Part shown: positions 35,074 through 43,633 of the stretch, in pieces
How positions within the stretch are numbered: position 1 is the stretch's first letter
How the letters are laid out: the number at the start of each line of letters is the position of its first letter
Assembly (NCBI GenBank): GCA_910585455.1
Contig: CAJUEL010000012.1
Location: 1 to 64,000 of the forward strand
Source: an uncultured Eisenbergiella sp.
Lineage (GTDB): Bacteria; Bacillota; Clostridia; Lachnospirales; Lachnospiraceae
Length of the DNA: 64,000 bases
Direction of reading: 5' to 3'
Notes under the pieces: generated by a model
What the model was told of the DNA's origin: nothing
Database searches by the model: none
What the model saw: only the letters and a program-made list of their open reading frames with translations
Position numbers and translations under genes: made by a program

Positions 35074-35977
35074 GCGTTTGTGGAACATGCCGGATAAAGG
35101 GGAGCTTGAAAGCCATCGAGAGGAAACCTTTATTGATGACATTATTCAAAAAAGCCATATTGAAAAAGAATTACTCTCCCATTTGGATGGGATAAAAACT
35201 GTATTTGACGGTGGCGCAGGCTGCGGCAGGTTTTCCATTCTTCTCGCAAAACATGGCTGTGAGGTTACACATTTTGACATTTCACAGCCTATGATAGATA
35301 AAGCAAAAGAATTAGCGGAGAAAGAAGGGGTTCTTGAAAAAATAACCTTTGTGAAAGGAGCATTGGAGAACCTGAGCGGGTTCAAGGATAAATCATTTGA
35401 TATGGTTATTTCTTTTGACGCTCCCGTTTCATATACCTACCCCAATCAGGAACAGGTTATCGGGGAACTCATACGCATATGCCGTAAACGCATTATGATC
35501 AGTGTGTCAAGCCGCTTAGGGTATCTTCCGTATTTGTCAAATCCGATACAGAAAAACCAGTTCATATTAGATGCGGAATGTAATGATCCATTTGTCAAAT
35601 GGTGCATTCGGAATAAAACAAATGCGGTTGAAGCTTTTCACTTCAGCGAAGAAGCCGTTATGAAACTGTGGAATGAGGGACTTATGGGCAGCGAAGATAA
35701 AATTGCCGAATACGAAAACGGAGGTACACCCTGGTGCATCACATACACTTTTATGCCGGATGAATTAAAGGATATATTGGAACGGCATGGAGTAAGGAAT
35801 ATTGAATTGGCAGGTCCCGGCGCATACGCGAGAACGCTTCCGAATGAGCTGCTTGTTAAAATCATGAAGGATCCGCAGCAGCGTTCCGGCTTTCTGGATT
35901 TTTGCCACTGTTATGATTCTAATCCGTTTGTATGCGGCATGGGAAAAGATAACCTGTTAGCGCAAGGCGAACTTTGA
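35048..35977 (+). CDS. Class I SAM-dependent methyltransferase
   Basis: A 309-residue methyltransferase. Motif I TVFDGGAGCGRFSILLAKHG, then VTHFDISQPMIDKAKELAEKEG, KSFDMVISFDAPVSYTYP and RKRIMISVSSRLGY. The C-terminal half is long and includes a DECNDPFVKWC-like segment and the end VCGMGKDNLLAQGEL. ATG at 35048 follows AAAGGAGG; a longer frame upstream is only overlap with the preceding gene. Substrate unknown. Confidence 0.85.
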   Translation: MDYSQKISERLWNMPDKGELESHREETFIDDIIQKSHIEKELLSHLDGIKTVFDGGAGCGRFSILLAKHGCEVTHFDISQPMIDKAKELAEKEGVLEKITFVKGALENLSGFKDKSFDMVISFDAPVSYTYPNQEQVIGELIRICRKRIMISVSSRLGYLPYLSNPIQKNQFILDAECNDPFVKWCIRNKTNAVEAFHFSEEAVMKLWNEGLMGSEDKIAEYENGGTPWCITYTFMPDELKDILERHGVRNIELAGPGAYARTLPNELLVKIMKDPQQRSGFLDFCHCYDSNPFVCGMGKDNLLAQGEL

Positions 35978-35989
35978 TCACCCGGATCA

Positions 35990-36029
35990 CAACGTGAGTT
36001 TCCACTTTTGCGCAGGGATGGCTGCGCTT
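35990..36029 (+). repeat. Short copy of the long-inverted-repeat tip
   Basis: Forty nucleotides beginning CAACGTGAGTTTCCAC match 60810-60849 (tip and right arm of the long inverted repeat at 60649-60972) at 36 positions; all four differences are transitions. The opposite arm is missing, so this is a solo or truncated copy. Confidence 0.6.
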
Positions 36030-36122
36030 CATGATTCCCTGCAAAAGCATTGCTGTACGCTGATAGAAAAACTTATGAATCTATGGTAAAATCATTGAAA
36101 GTTTTAGCATGGAGGACTGGTT

Positions 36123-36821
36123 ATGAAAAATATTCTGATCATTGATGATGATGTATATATTGGCAATATGCTTGAAGAAACGCTTGGCAAAGAGGGCTAT
36201 CAGGTATCACGGGCGTATTCGGGTACAGAAGCATTATACGCGCTGTCTGCGTCAAAACCAGACCTTATTTTGCTTGATCTGATGCTTCCCGGGCTTTCCG
36301 GTGAAGAGGTGCTGCCGCAAATAAAGGGCATCCCTGTGATTGTTGTCAGCGCAAAGATTGATGTTGATGATAAAGTTGCTCTTTTGCTTGGCGGCGCGGC
36401 GGACTATATCACAAAGCCTTTTGAAATGAAAGAATTGCTTGCAAGAATTACCGTCGCTCTCCGCAAGGCTTCTGCCCCGGTCAATTTCGTAGAGTGTTCC
36501 CGCTCCGTTTTGGCTTTTGATGACCTGCGGTTGGATATGGCGACACATGAAGTTTTTGCAGGGCAGCATGGAAGAAGGGCATTCCAAAGAGTAAATTTAA
36601 CAAGGACGGAGTATGCGATTCTGAAAATCCTCATGCAAAACCCGTCACAGGTGCTGGCAAAGTCTGTATTGCTTGAACGCATGAGTGAGGAAACTCCCGA
36701 TTGCACGGAAAGCTCATTAAAAACGCATATCAGCCACCTGCGGAAAAAGCTGCGGGATATTGGCGGAAAGGAATATATAGATGCGGTATGGGGGATTGGC
36801 TTCAAAATGAAGTCGGAATAA
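36123..36821 (+). CDS. OmpR family response regulator
   Basis: A 232-residue regulator: the receiver (about 1-115) with LIIDDDVYIGNML, phospho-Asp in LILLDLMLPGLSG and the switch lysine in GAADYITKPFE, then a winged helix (about 130-230) with LTRTEYAILKILMQNPSQVLAKSVLLERM and SSLKTHISHLRKKL. It is grouped with an ABC transporter and a one-helix histidine kinase, the arrangement of BcrR/VraR-like and lantibiotic/bacitracin-resistance modules. Three 12-bp direct repeats before the ABC genes are its probable target. Confidence 0.92.
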   Translation: MKNILIIDDDVYIGNMLEETLGKEGYQVSRAYSGTEALYALSASKPDLILLDLMLPGLSGEEVLPQIKGIPVIVVSAKIDVDDKVALLLGGAADYITKPFEMKELLARITVALRKASAPVNFVECSRSVLAFDDLRLDMATHEVFAGQHGRRAFQRVNLTRTEYAILKILMQNPSQVLAKSVLLERMSEETPDCTESSLKTHISHLRKKLRDIGGKEYIDAVWGIGFKMKSE

Positions 36822-36833
36822 ATTTCAACGAAA

Positions 36834-36880
36834 TCTCAACTGTTTTCTTAACCGTTTTCTCAACTGTTTTGCAGTAAGAT
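36834..36880 (+). promoter_or_regulatory. Response-regulator direct repeats and promoter of the ABC operon
   Basis: Three adjacent 12-bp direct repeats: TCTCAACTGTTT (36834-36845), TCTTAACCGTTT (36846-36857) and TCTCAACTGTTT (36858-36869). A -10 TAAGAT (36875-36880) follows, with no good -35. A poor -35 covered by phased repeats is what an OmpR-type activator would need. Confidence 0.72.
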
Positions 36881-36909
36881 GGCAGCATCACATAAAGGAG
36901 GTCAATCTT

Positions 36910-37824
36910 ATGGATTATGTTCTTGAAACTAACGCTTTGAACAAAAACTACAAGGATTTCAAAGCGTTAAACGGACTATCTATGAAGGTTCCCAAAGGGT
37001 CCATCTATGGCTTCGTTGGGAAAAATGGTGCTGGCAAAACAACGCTTATCCGACTGATCTGCGGTCTGCAGGAGCCTGCATCCGGCGATTATATGCTGTA
37101 TGGTAAAAAAAATACCGATAAGGAGATTGTGAAGTCACGCAGGCGAATGGGGGCTGTTGTAGAAACGCCATCCGTCTATCTCGATATGACTGCGGAGGAT
37201 AACCTAAAACAGCAATACCGCATTCTTGGACTTCCGTCTTTTGATGGGCTCACCGACATTTTAAAATTAGTAGGGCTTGGCAATACAGGGAAAAAGAAAG
37301 CGAAAGACTTTTCTCTGGGTATGCGTCAGAGATTGGGGATTGCCATAGCGCTTGTCGGCGACCCTGATTTTCTGGTGCTTGATGAGCCTGTAAACGGTCT
37401 TGATCCACAAGGTATTATCGAAATACGGGAGCTGATATTAAAACTGAACCATGAGCGTCAAATCACCGTTTTGATTTCAAGCCATATCCTCGATGAGCTG
37501 TCACGGTTTGCCACATACTATGGCTTTATTGATGGCGGACGAATGGTGAAAGAAATCAGCGCAAAAGAATTGGAAGAGGCCTGCCGGAAATGTATCCGCG
37601 TTGAAGTAACCAATGTAAAAGCCCTTGCCCGCGTTTTGGACGGAATGGAAATCGATTATAAAATCCTGAGTGACACGACTGCTGATGTCTACGCAAAAGT
37701 GAATGTTACCCGTTTCACTGTAGCGCTTGCGAAAGAAAACTGCGAAGTTGTTTCTATGCATGAGAGAGATGAAAGCCTGGAAAGCTATTATATTGGACTT
37801 GTTGGAGGTGGCATAGATGAATAA
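36910..37824 (+). CDS. ABC transporter ATP-binding protein (BcrA/lantibiotic-immunity type)
   Basis: A 304-residue ATPase. Walker A GKNGAGKTTLIRLICGLQEP (about 38-57), signature FSLGMRQRLGIAIAL, Walker B DFLVLDEPVNGLDPQGI and the switch His in VLISSHILDEL. The C-terminal extension (about 225-304) is typical of BcrA-like subunits. It probably exports or expels a peptide antibiotic with the downstream permease, which it overlaps by 8 bp. The AGGAGG site has normal spacing. Expression is likely controlled by the adjacent two-component system. Confidence 0.93.
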   Translation: MDYVLETNALNKNYKDFKALNGLSMKVPKGSIYGFVGKNGAGKTTLIRLICGLQEPASGDYMLYGKKNTDKEIVKSRRRMGAVVETPSVYLDMTAEDNLKQQYRILGLPSFDGLTDILKLVGLGNTGKKKAKDFSLGMRQRLGIAIALVGDPDFLVLDEPVNGLDPQGIIEIRELILKLNHERQITVLISSHILDELSRFATYYGFIDGGRMVKEISAKELEEACRKCIRVEVTNVKALARVLDGMEIDYKILSDTTADVYAKVNVTRFTVALAKENCEVVSMHERDESLESYYIGLVGGGIDE

Positions 37825-38647
37825 ATTGTTGCGGTCAAATTTCTCAAGACTTTGGAAAAACAAATTGTTTTGGCTGTGCATGGGAGCCATGCTTGTCTAC
37901 TCTATTGTGTATATGTTAAATGGGTGCAGGCAGGCTGTAATGGATATGACGGAGTATGAATACGGTCTTGAACAATATTATTTTCATTTCGCATTATCGA
38001 TAGGCTTTTTCTGCACATTGTTTGGCAGTATGTTTTTTGGCACGGAATATAGTGACGGAACAATCCGAAATAAAATGATTGTCGGTCATACACGAACAGA
38101 CATATATATGTCAAGTCTGGTCACCACATTTATCGCGACATTGCTCATGATGTCGGCATGGCTTGTGGGGGCGCTCATTGGCGTTCCTGCTCTTGGTTTT
38201 TGGAAAATGGGCGTTCTGCATTTACTCGAATATTTGCTCATTGCAGTCATGCTTGTATTGGCCTTTTCTGCAATCTGCACGGTTGTGAATATACTGTCGT
38301 CAAATAAGGCTGTTACAGTTGTCATCTCGATTCTGCTGTTTTTGGGGTTTCTTATTTTCGCAAGCATGGTATATAGCCGTCTTAGTGAACCGGAAATGGC
38401 AAGCGGTGTTGTATTGACGGCAAATGGGTTTGAAATGGCAAAGCCGACCCCTAATCCCCAATATGTTACCGGTCTGACACGGAAAATCTATGATTTTTTA
38501 GTAGATTTTCTTCCTACAGGGCAAGGATTGAGGCTGTGGCAATTGGAAATAAGGAATCCGATTCGGATGCTTGTCTCATCTGCATTTATAACTGTATTGA
38601 CAACAGCAGGCGGGATTTTTGCTTTTAAAAGGAAGAACATAAAGTAG
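37817..38647 (+). CDS. ABC-2 type permease subunit
   Basis: A 276-residue protein with six predicted membrane helices; the N-terminus NKLLRSNFSRLWKNKLFWLCMGAMLV and the block FFGTEYSDGTIRNKMIVGHTRTDIYMS are typical of ABC-2 permeases of BcrB/NukF-like immunity transporters. It overlaps the ATPase gene by 8 bp and is followed 7 bp later by the kinase gene. The substrate is unknown; a bacitracin- or lantibiotic-like peptide is the best guess. Confidence 0.88.
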   Translation: MNKLLRSNFSRLWKNKLFWLCMGAMLVYSIVYMLNGCRQAVMDMTEYEYGLEQYYFHFALSIGFFCTLFGSMFFGTEYSDGTIRNKMIVGHTRTDIYMSSLVTTFIATLLMMSAWLVGALIGVPALGFWKMGVLHLLEYLLIAVMLVLAFSAICTVVNILSSNKAVTVVISILLFLGFLIFASMVYSRLSEPEMASGVVLTANGFEMAKPTPNPQYVTGLTRKIYDFLVDFLPTGQGLRLWQLEIRNPIRMLVSSAFITVLTTAGGIFAFKRKNIK

Positions 38648-38654
38648 GGGGGCT

Positions 38655-39572
38655 ATGGAAATGTGGTTATGGGCTTTCATCGGCATTATGGCTATGATTA
38701 TCATTGCCCTGTCTGTAAAAATCCGTATCTTGCAAAAAGCCGCAAAGGAAATTGAAACTGCCTTTGCCGACAGGCTCATAACCGATACCAACACGCTGAT
38801 TGACATTTCAACCAGCGATCCGTACATGAGAAGTCTGGCGAATACTGTTAATATTCAGCTTCGCAAGCTGCGTGCAGAGCGACACCGCTTCAGGCAGGGA
38901 GATGCCGAACTCAAAAATGCCGTTACCAATATTTCGCACGATTTGCGCACGCCTCTTACTGCTATTTGCGGATATTTGGATTTGCTTGAAGCAGAAGATA
39001 AATCTGAAAGAGCAGCCCGCTATGTCATGGCGATTCAAAACCGTACGGAGGCATTAAAGCAATTAACAGAAGAATTGTTTCGTTATTCAATCATCATGTC
39101 AGCGCATGAGCCCATGCAGCTTGCGCCTGTATGTGTGAATCATGTATTAGAGGAAAGCCTTGTGTCATTCTATGCCGCCCTGACTAAATGCGGTATCACT
39201 CCACAAATAGAACTTGCTGAAAAAAAGATTATACGCGCTTTGAACAGAACCGCTCTTTTGCGCGTGTTTGGCAACATTCTGAATAATGCGATAAAATACA
39301 GTGACGGCGATCTGAAAGTTGAGCTGCTAAAAACGGGAGAAATTATTTTCTCAAATACGGCACAAAATCTGAATGACATACAGGTTGGAAAACTGTTTGA
39401 CCGTTTCTTTTCTGTCGAAACAGCGAGAAACGCAACGGGCCTGGGACTTTCTATCTCAAAAACATTAGTGGAACAAATGCACGGCATCATTACCGCAAAA
39501 TACCATGACGGTATATTAAGTATCTGTTTGGACTTTCCAGAAACAGACGGAGATGTTTGTCAATGCGATTGA
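38655..39572 (+). CDS. Sensor histidine kinase (single-helix type)
   Basis: A 305-residue kinase with one N-terminal membrane helix (WLWAFIGIMAMIIIALSV) and almost no extracellular part. HisKA box VTNISHDLRTPLTAICGYLDL with the phospho-His, N box LLRVFGNILNNAIKYSDG and G2 ATGLGLSISKTLVEQMHG. The G1 region (SNTAQNLNDIQ) lacks the usual DxGxG, as seen in some kinases of this class. Partner of the response regulator at 36123. Such kinases usually sense through the adjacent ABC transporter. Confidence 0.88.
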   Translation: MEMWLWAFIGIMAMIIIALSVKIRILQKAAKEIETAFADRLITDTNTLIDISTSDPYMRSLANTVNIQLRKLRAERHRFRQGDAELKNAVTNISHDLRTPLTAICGYLDLLEAEDKSERAARYVMAIQNRTEALKQLTEELFRYSIIMSAHEPMQLAPVCVNHVLEESLVSFYAALTKCGITPQIELAEKKIIRALNRTALLRVFGNILNNAIKYSDGDLKVELLKTGEIIFSNTAQNLNDIQVGKLFDRFFSVETARNATGLGLSISKTLVEQMHGIITAKYHDGILSICLDFPETDGDVCQCD

Positions 39573-39786
39573 AGGATCTGCCAAAAACCGCCCTGTTTGA
39601 TGAGCCCGGAGGCTGCACGGTTTTTGAAGAATATTCTGCTCTAAGATGCAATATCAGGACAAGATTTTACATGGCGGGAAAATAGAGAACATGATAAGAT
39701 AAAAGCAGATGCCAATAAACCGGCATGCATCGTCTTCCGGCACGCCACCGTGCGTGAAAATGGGAGGATGCGTTTCGGTTGACATA

Positions 39787-40079
39787 GTGTAGCGGGGACG
39801 GGAATGCAGGCAGAGACGGACCGCTTTCCGGACAGCATGGGGCGTAGCGTTTTTGCACGGCTGTATCCAAAGGAGAGCAGTTCCCAAACCGGCAGGGCAT
39901 TCCTGCGGCAGGGGCGCGATACTGTCCGAACGAAGTGAGTTGATCGCGCCCCGCCGCGTTTTGGAATGCACTGCGGTTTGCAGGAACTGCCCCCTTTGGA
40001 TAATGCCGCGCAAAAACGCTACGCCCCATGCTGTCCGGAAAGCGGTCCGTCTCTGTCTGCATTCCCGTCCCCGCTACAC
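39787..40079. repeat. Long inverted repeat A
   Basis: A 293-nt near-perfect palindrome. The outer about 70 nt of each arm (39787-39857 and 40008-40079) are complementary with a single clear difference. The inner part pairs with a few gaps down to a tip carrying CTGTCCGAACGAAGTGAG (39922-39939). No protein is supported: the frames through it are by-products of the palindrome. It shares the exact 18-nt tip (in reverse) with repeat B at 60450-60467. The rest of the 39573-40151 gap holds nothing else I can support. Confidence 0.9.
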
Positions 40080-40151
40080 GGCACTTCCGGCGAACATTGC
40101 CCGTTTGGGCATACACAGATGACGACAGGCTGAGAAAATGGAGGGATGGGT

Positions 40152-42170
40152 ATGCAGAATCTGAAAATTACGCAGGAGAGGCTGGGAGAGGGGACCCGGC
40201 TGACAGGACAGAATGTAGAGGGGACGGCTTATGAGCTGATGCTTCCGAAAGAGGGCGGCGGCATTTTGCTGCCGGAGGTGATGACGTGCACAGAGCGGTA
40301 TCTGACCTTTTTTCTGAAGGTGAAAGAGGGCCACAGCATGGCGTTTAACCTGCAGCTGTTCGTGGAAGGGGAAGAGAAACCGGCGTTTCTGATCCGGTTC
40401 GGGATTCTGGGGGGAATCCGCGCCAGAATCTGTCTGGATCTTTCCCTGATGGATGCGCGGCTTTTGTTCCCCGAATCCAGTGTGGGGCAGCAGAAGGTGG
40501 TCTGTCACGGCAGGCGCGTGGAGAAGCAGGAGCTTGTGCGGGCAGAGCTTGTGGGGCTTCCCTGCTTCCATGACGTGGCCGCAGAGATCGGAGAGCTTGT
40601 GCTGACCGACGAATATCCGGAGGAATTCCCGATTCCGGATGAAAAGCTGGTGGACGAGCTGGGGCAGAACCGGAAAAAGGAGTGGGGCGGGAAGCTTCAC
40701 GGCGTGGAGGAATTGAAGGCGGCGCTCAATGAACAGCTTCTTTTGGCCAAAAAGGACTATCCGTTTGCGGACTGGTCTCACTACGGCGGCTGGAAGGGCA
40801 AAAAGCTGACGAAAGGGACGGGCTATTTTGCCAGCTGTAAGGAAAACGGGAAATGGTGGCTTGTGGATCCGGAGGGCTATGCATTTTTCAGCATGGGCCC
40901 CGACTGCGTCAATGTGAACAGGGACTGCCGGGTGGACGGCATCGAGAAATGGATGGAATGGCTGCCCGCAAAGGATGATCCGGAGTATGCGGATTGCTAT
41001 AACGTGGACGAGCGGCGCGCCGGAAAGGACAGGCGGCGCACCTGCACCTCTTTTTCCTTCGGACAGGCGAATCTGTACCGGGCCTTTGGGGCGGACTGGT
41101 ATGAAAAATGGAAAACCATGACCGCAGGGCAGCTAAAGAGCGCGGGCATGAACACTCTGGGCAACTGGAGCGACGAGAAGCTGTTTGGCACGACGCAGAT
41201 TCCCTATGTGACGTCTCTGCATCGTTTTCCGGGCACGCAGGACATGATTTTCAGGGATTTTCCGGATGTGTTCAGCGAGGAATACGAAAAAAACGCGGAA
41301 ATCTGCGCGCAGGCGCTTGCCGGGCGAAAGGACGATCCCTATATGATCGGCTATTTTCTGCGCAACGAACCGATGTGGGCCTTTGTGGACAACCTGATTC
41401 TGGCGGATGAGGTATTATATAACCCGAAGCGGACGGCATGTAAGGAAGCGCTGATCGCGTTTTTGCGGGAAAAATACGGTACGATCGACGCTTTAAACGA
41501 AGCCTATGGAAGGACGCTTGCCGGGTTTGAAGCCTTTTATGAGCCTTTGAAAAAGGTGTCGGAATGGTCTGGAGCAGCGCTGGAGGACATGAAGGAATTT
41601 TCCCGCCGGATGCTGCGGGCCTATGTGGGCATCGTGTCAAAGGCGTGCAGGAAGGTGGATCCCAATCACATGATCCTGGGCATGCGCTGGGCGTGGATTT
41701 CCGATCCGGATCTGGTGACGGGCTGGGAAAATTTCGATGTCTTTTCCATCAACTGTTATGCCCAGGATCCGACGGCGGCGATCCAGAACACGGTGGATCT
41801 GGGCGTGGATTTGCCGGTCATGATCGGGGAATTCCATTTCGGCGCGCTGGATGCAGGACCGGAGGCGACCGGTCTGGAGGGTGTGAAAACTCAGGCGGAC
41901 AGAGGCGTCGCCTACCGGTATTACTGTGAACGGGCGGCGGCCCATCCAAACGGCGTGGGATGCCACTATTTCCAGTACAGCGACCAGTTTTCGCTGGGCA
42001 GGTTTGACGGGGAAAATTATAACATCGGGCTGTTCGATATTTGTTTCATGCCCTATACAGAGATGATGGAGCAGGTGAAAAGGTGCGCGCAGCGCGTGTA
42101 TCTGGTGGCTGACGGCTCTGAGGAGCCCACGACAGAAAGAGCGGAAGCGATTCCGATGATCGCTTACTGA
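40152..42170 (+). CDS. Clan GH-A glycoside hydrolase (beta-agarase/GH50-like)
   Basis: A roughly 672-residue protein: an N-terminal beta-sandwich-like region (about 1-190) and a TIM barrel (about 240-660). Clan GH-A catalytic residues are placed by YFLRNEPMWAF (acid/base Glu406) and VMIGEFHFGALDAG (nucleophile Glu560). Supporting blocks are WWLVDPEGYAFFSMGPDCVN, GMNTLGNWSD and MRWAW. This resembles GH50-type and related uncharacterised gut hydrolases; substrate cannot be told. No signal peptide. ATG at 40152 has GGAGGG 7 bases upstream; ATG at 40146 is too close to it. Confidence 0.75.
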   Translation: MQNLKITQERLGEGTRLTGQNVEGTAYELMLPKEGGGILLPEVMTCTERYLTFFLKVKEGHSMAFNLQLFVEGEEKPAFLIRFGILGGIRARICLDLSLMDARLLFPESSVGQQKVVCHGRRVEKQELVRAELVGLPCFHDVAAEIGELVLTDEYPEEFPIPDEKLVDELGQNRKKEWGGKLHGVEELKAALNEQLLLAKKDYPFADWSHYGGWKGKKLTKGTGYFASCKENGKWWLVDPEGYAFFSMGPDCVNVNRDCRVDGIEKWMEWLPAKDDPEYADCYNVDERRAGKDRRRTCTSFSFGQANLYRAFGADWYEKWKTMTAGQLKSAGMNTLGNWSDEKLFGTTQIPYVTSLHRFPGTQDMIFRDFPDVFSEEYEKNAEICAQALAGRKDDPYMIGYFLRNEPMWAFVDNLILADEVLYNPKRTACKEALIAFLREKYGTIDALNEAYGRTLAGFEAFYEPLKKVSEWSGAALEDMKEFSRRMLRAYVGIVSKACRKVDPNHMILGMRWAWISDPDLVTGWENFDVFSINCYAQDPTAAIQNTVDLGVDLPVMIGEFHFGALDAGPEATGLEGVKTQADRGVAYRYYCERAAAHPNGVGCHYFQYSDQFSLGRFDGENYNIGLFDICFMPYTEMMEQVKRCAQRVYLVADGSEEPTTERAEAIPMIAY

Positions 42171-42184
42171 TAGAAAAAAGGAGC

Positions 42185-42210
42185 GGCGCTGCCGGATGTC
42201 CGGCAGCGCC
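42185..42210. terminator. Perfect 12-bp hairpin between hydrolase and MATE genes
   Basis: GGCGCTGCCGGA and TCCGGCAGCGCC with a 2-nt loop. No T tract; the MATE ribosome site follows immediately, so it may also affect translation of the next gene. Confidence 0.5.
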
Positions 42211-42224
42211 GTCATGAGGTGAGA

Positions 42225-43631
42225 ATGAATAAGACAAAAACGGAATGGAGCGCTTTTTTGGGGGCAGTGTTTACGATCGCGCTGCCCATCGCTTTCCAGA
42301 ATTTTCTGTCCACCACGGCGAGCATGGTGGACACCATTATGATCGGCAGTCAGGGGGAGCTGTCGGTGGCGGCGGTGGGAATCTGTTCTCAGATTTCCTC
42401 CCTGTTTTTTTCCTGCTATTTCGGCTTTGCGGGTGGGGCGCTTTTGTTCTTTTCCCAGTATTGGGGAGAGCGCAATGAAAAGGGAATCAACAAAACCTTC
42501 GGGCTGTCCTTTCTGTGCATGCTGGCGGTGTCGCTGGCGTTTGCCATTGTGGCGGTGGCAAAGCCCGCATTTTTGCTGGGCATTTATACGGACAAGGAGA
42601 ATATCATCCGGATCGGTACGCCATACATCCGGATCGTGGGCTTCGTTTACCCGCTGCAGGTGATCGCCGCCCTGATCAGCTTCCTGATGCGTTCCACGGA
42701 GCGGGTGCGGCCGCCCTTAATCAGTTCCATCGCGGGGCTGATCACGAACTTTATTTTGAACTGGATTCTGATTTACGGGCGCTTTGGCATGCCGAGGATG
42801 GGCGCGGCGGGCGCGGCGGTGGGGACGCTGGCCTCCGGCATCGTAAACTTCGCGATTTTGCTGGTATTTTTGCTGCGGGATAACCGCACGGTGGCGTTGC
42901 GGATCAGAGATATGTTTTCCTTCGGCGACGGCTTTTTAAAAATTTATTTGAGCAAATGCTTTCCGATTCTGTGCAATGAGCTGTTTTACGGGATCGGGCA
43001 GATGCTCATCAATATCGTCATCGGGCATCAGGCGGAGAGCGCGATCGCGGCGATGGCAGCCTTCCGCGTGATTGAGGGCTTTGTATTCGCGTTTTTCGGC
43101 GGTCTGGCGGACGCTTCCTCCGTGGTGGTGGGAAAAGAAGTGGGGGCCGGACATCACCGGCTGGGCTATCAATATATGAAGGGCTTTGCCATGCTGTGTC
43201 CGGCGATCACCTTCTGCATCTGCCTGACCGGCTTTGCTTTAAACGAGCCGCTGCTGCGGTTGTTCGGGCTGGGCAGTGAGGCGATGTTTTACGGAAAATA
43301 TATGATTTTGATCTATCTGGCGGCGGGGACGATCCGGACCTGCAATTATATCATGAACACCTGCTACCGGGCGGGAGGGGAAGCGGTTTTCGGGACGGTG
43401 CTGGAAATCGTCTGTCTGTTTACGGTCAGCGTGCCCGCCACCTGGATCGCGGGCATGGTGCTGCATTTGCCCTTTTTGGCGGTGTTTTCCTTCCTGTATA
43501 CGGACGAGCTGATCCGGCTGGTATTTGAGCTATGGTATACCAGGAGCGGGAAATGGATTAAACCGGTGACGGAGGCGGGAAAGGCGGCGCTGCCCGCGTT
43601 TAGGCAGGAGATGAAGGAGAGGGGAAAATAA
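42225..43631 (+). CDS. MATE family efflux transporter
   Basis: A roughly 468-residue protein with twelve predicted membrane helices of the MATE/NorM-DinF superfamily. Family features: FTIALPIAFQNFLSTTASMVDTIMIG, AVGICSQISSLFF, GERNEKGINKTFG and NELFYGIGQMLINIVIGHQ. It would export cationic drugs or metabolites in exchange for Na+ or H+. ATG at 42225 follows AGGTGAG; an upstream GTG at 42219 is possible. It is directly followed by an aminoglycoside adenylyltransferase-like gene (2 bp gap). Confidence 0.92.
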   Translation: MNKTKTEWSAFLGAVFTIALPIAFQNFLSTTASMVDTIMIGSQGELSVAAVGICSQISSLFFSCYFGFAGGALLFFSQYWGERNEKGINKTFGLSFLCMLAVSLAFAIVAVAKPAFLLGIYTDKENIIRIGTPYIRIVGFVYPLQVIAALISFLMRSTERVRPPLISSIAGLITNFILNWILIYGRFGMPRMGAAGAAVGTLASGIVNFAILLVFLLRDNRTVALRIRDMFSFGDGFLKIYLSKCFPILCNELFYGIGQMLINIVIGHQAESAIAAMAAFRVIEGFVFAFFGGLADASSVVVGKEVGAGHHRLGYQYMKGFAMLCPAITFCICLTGFALNEPLLRLFGLGSEAMFYGKYMILIYLAAGTIRTCNYIMNTCYRAGGEAVFGTVLEIVCLFTVSVPATWIAGMVLHLPFLAVFSFLYTDELIRLVFELWYTRSGKWIKPVTEAGKAALPAFRQEMKERGK

Positions 43632-43633
43632 AA

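Noticed and set aside
39654..40122. Overlapping 80-150 codon frames on both strands
   Set aside because: By-products of long inverted repeat A, for the same reason.
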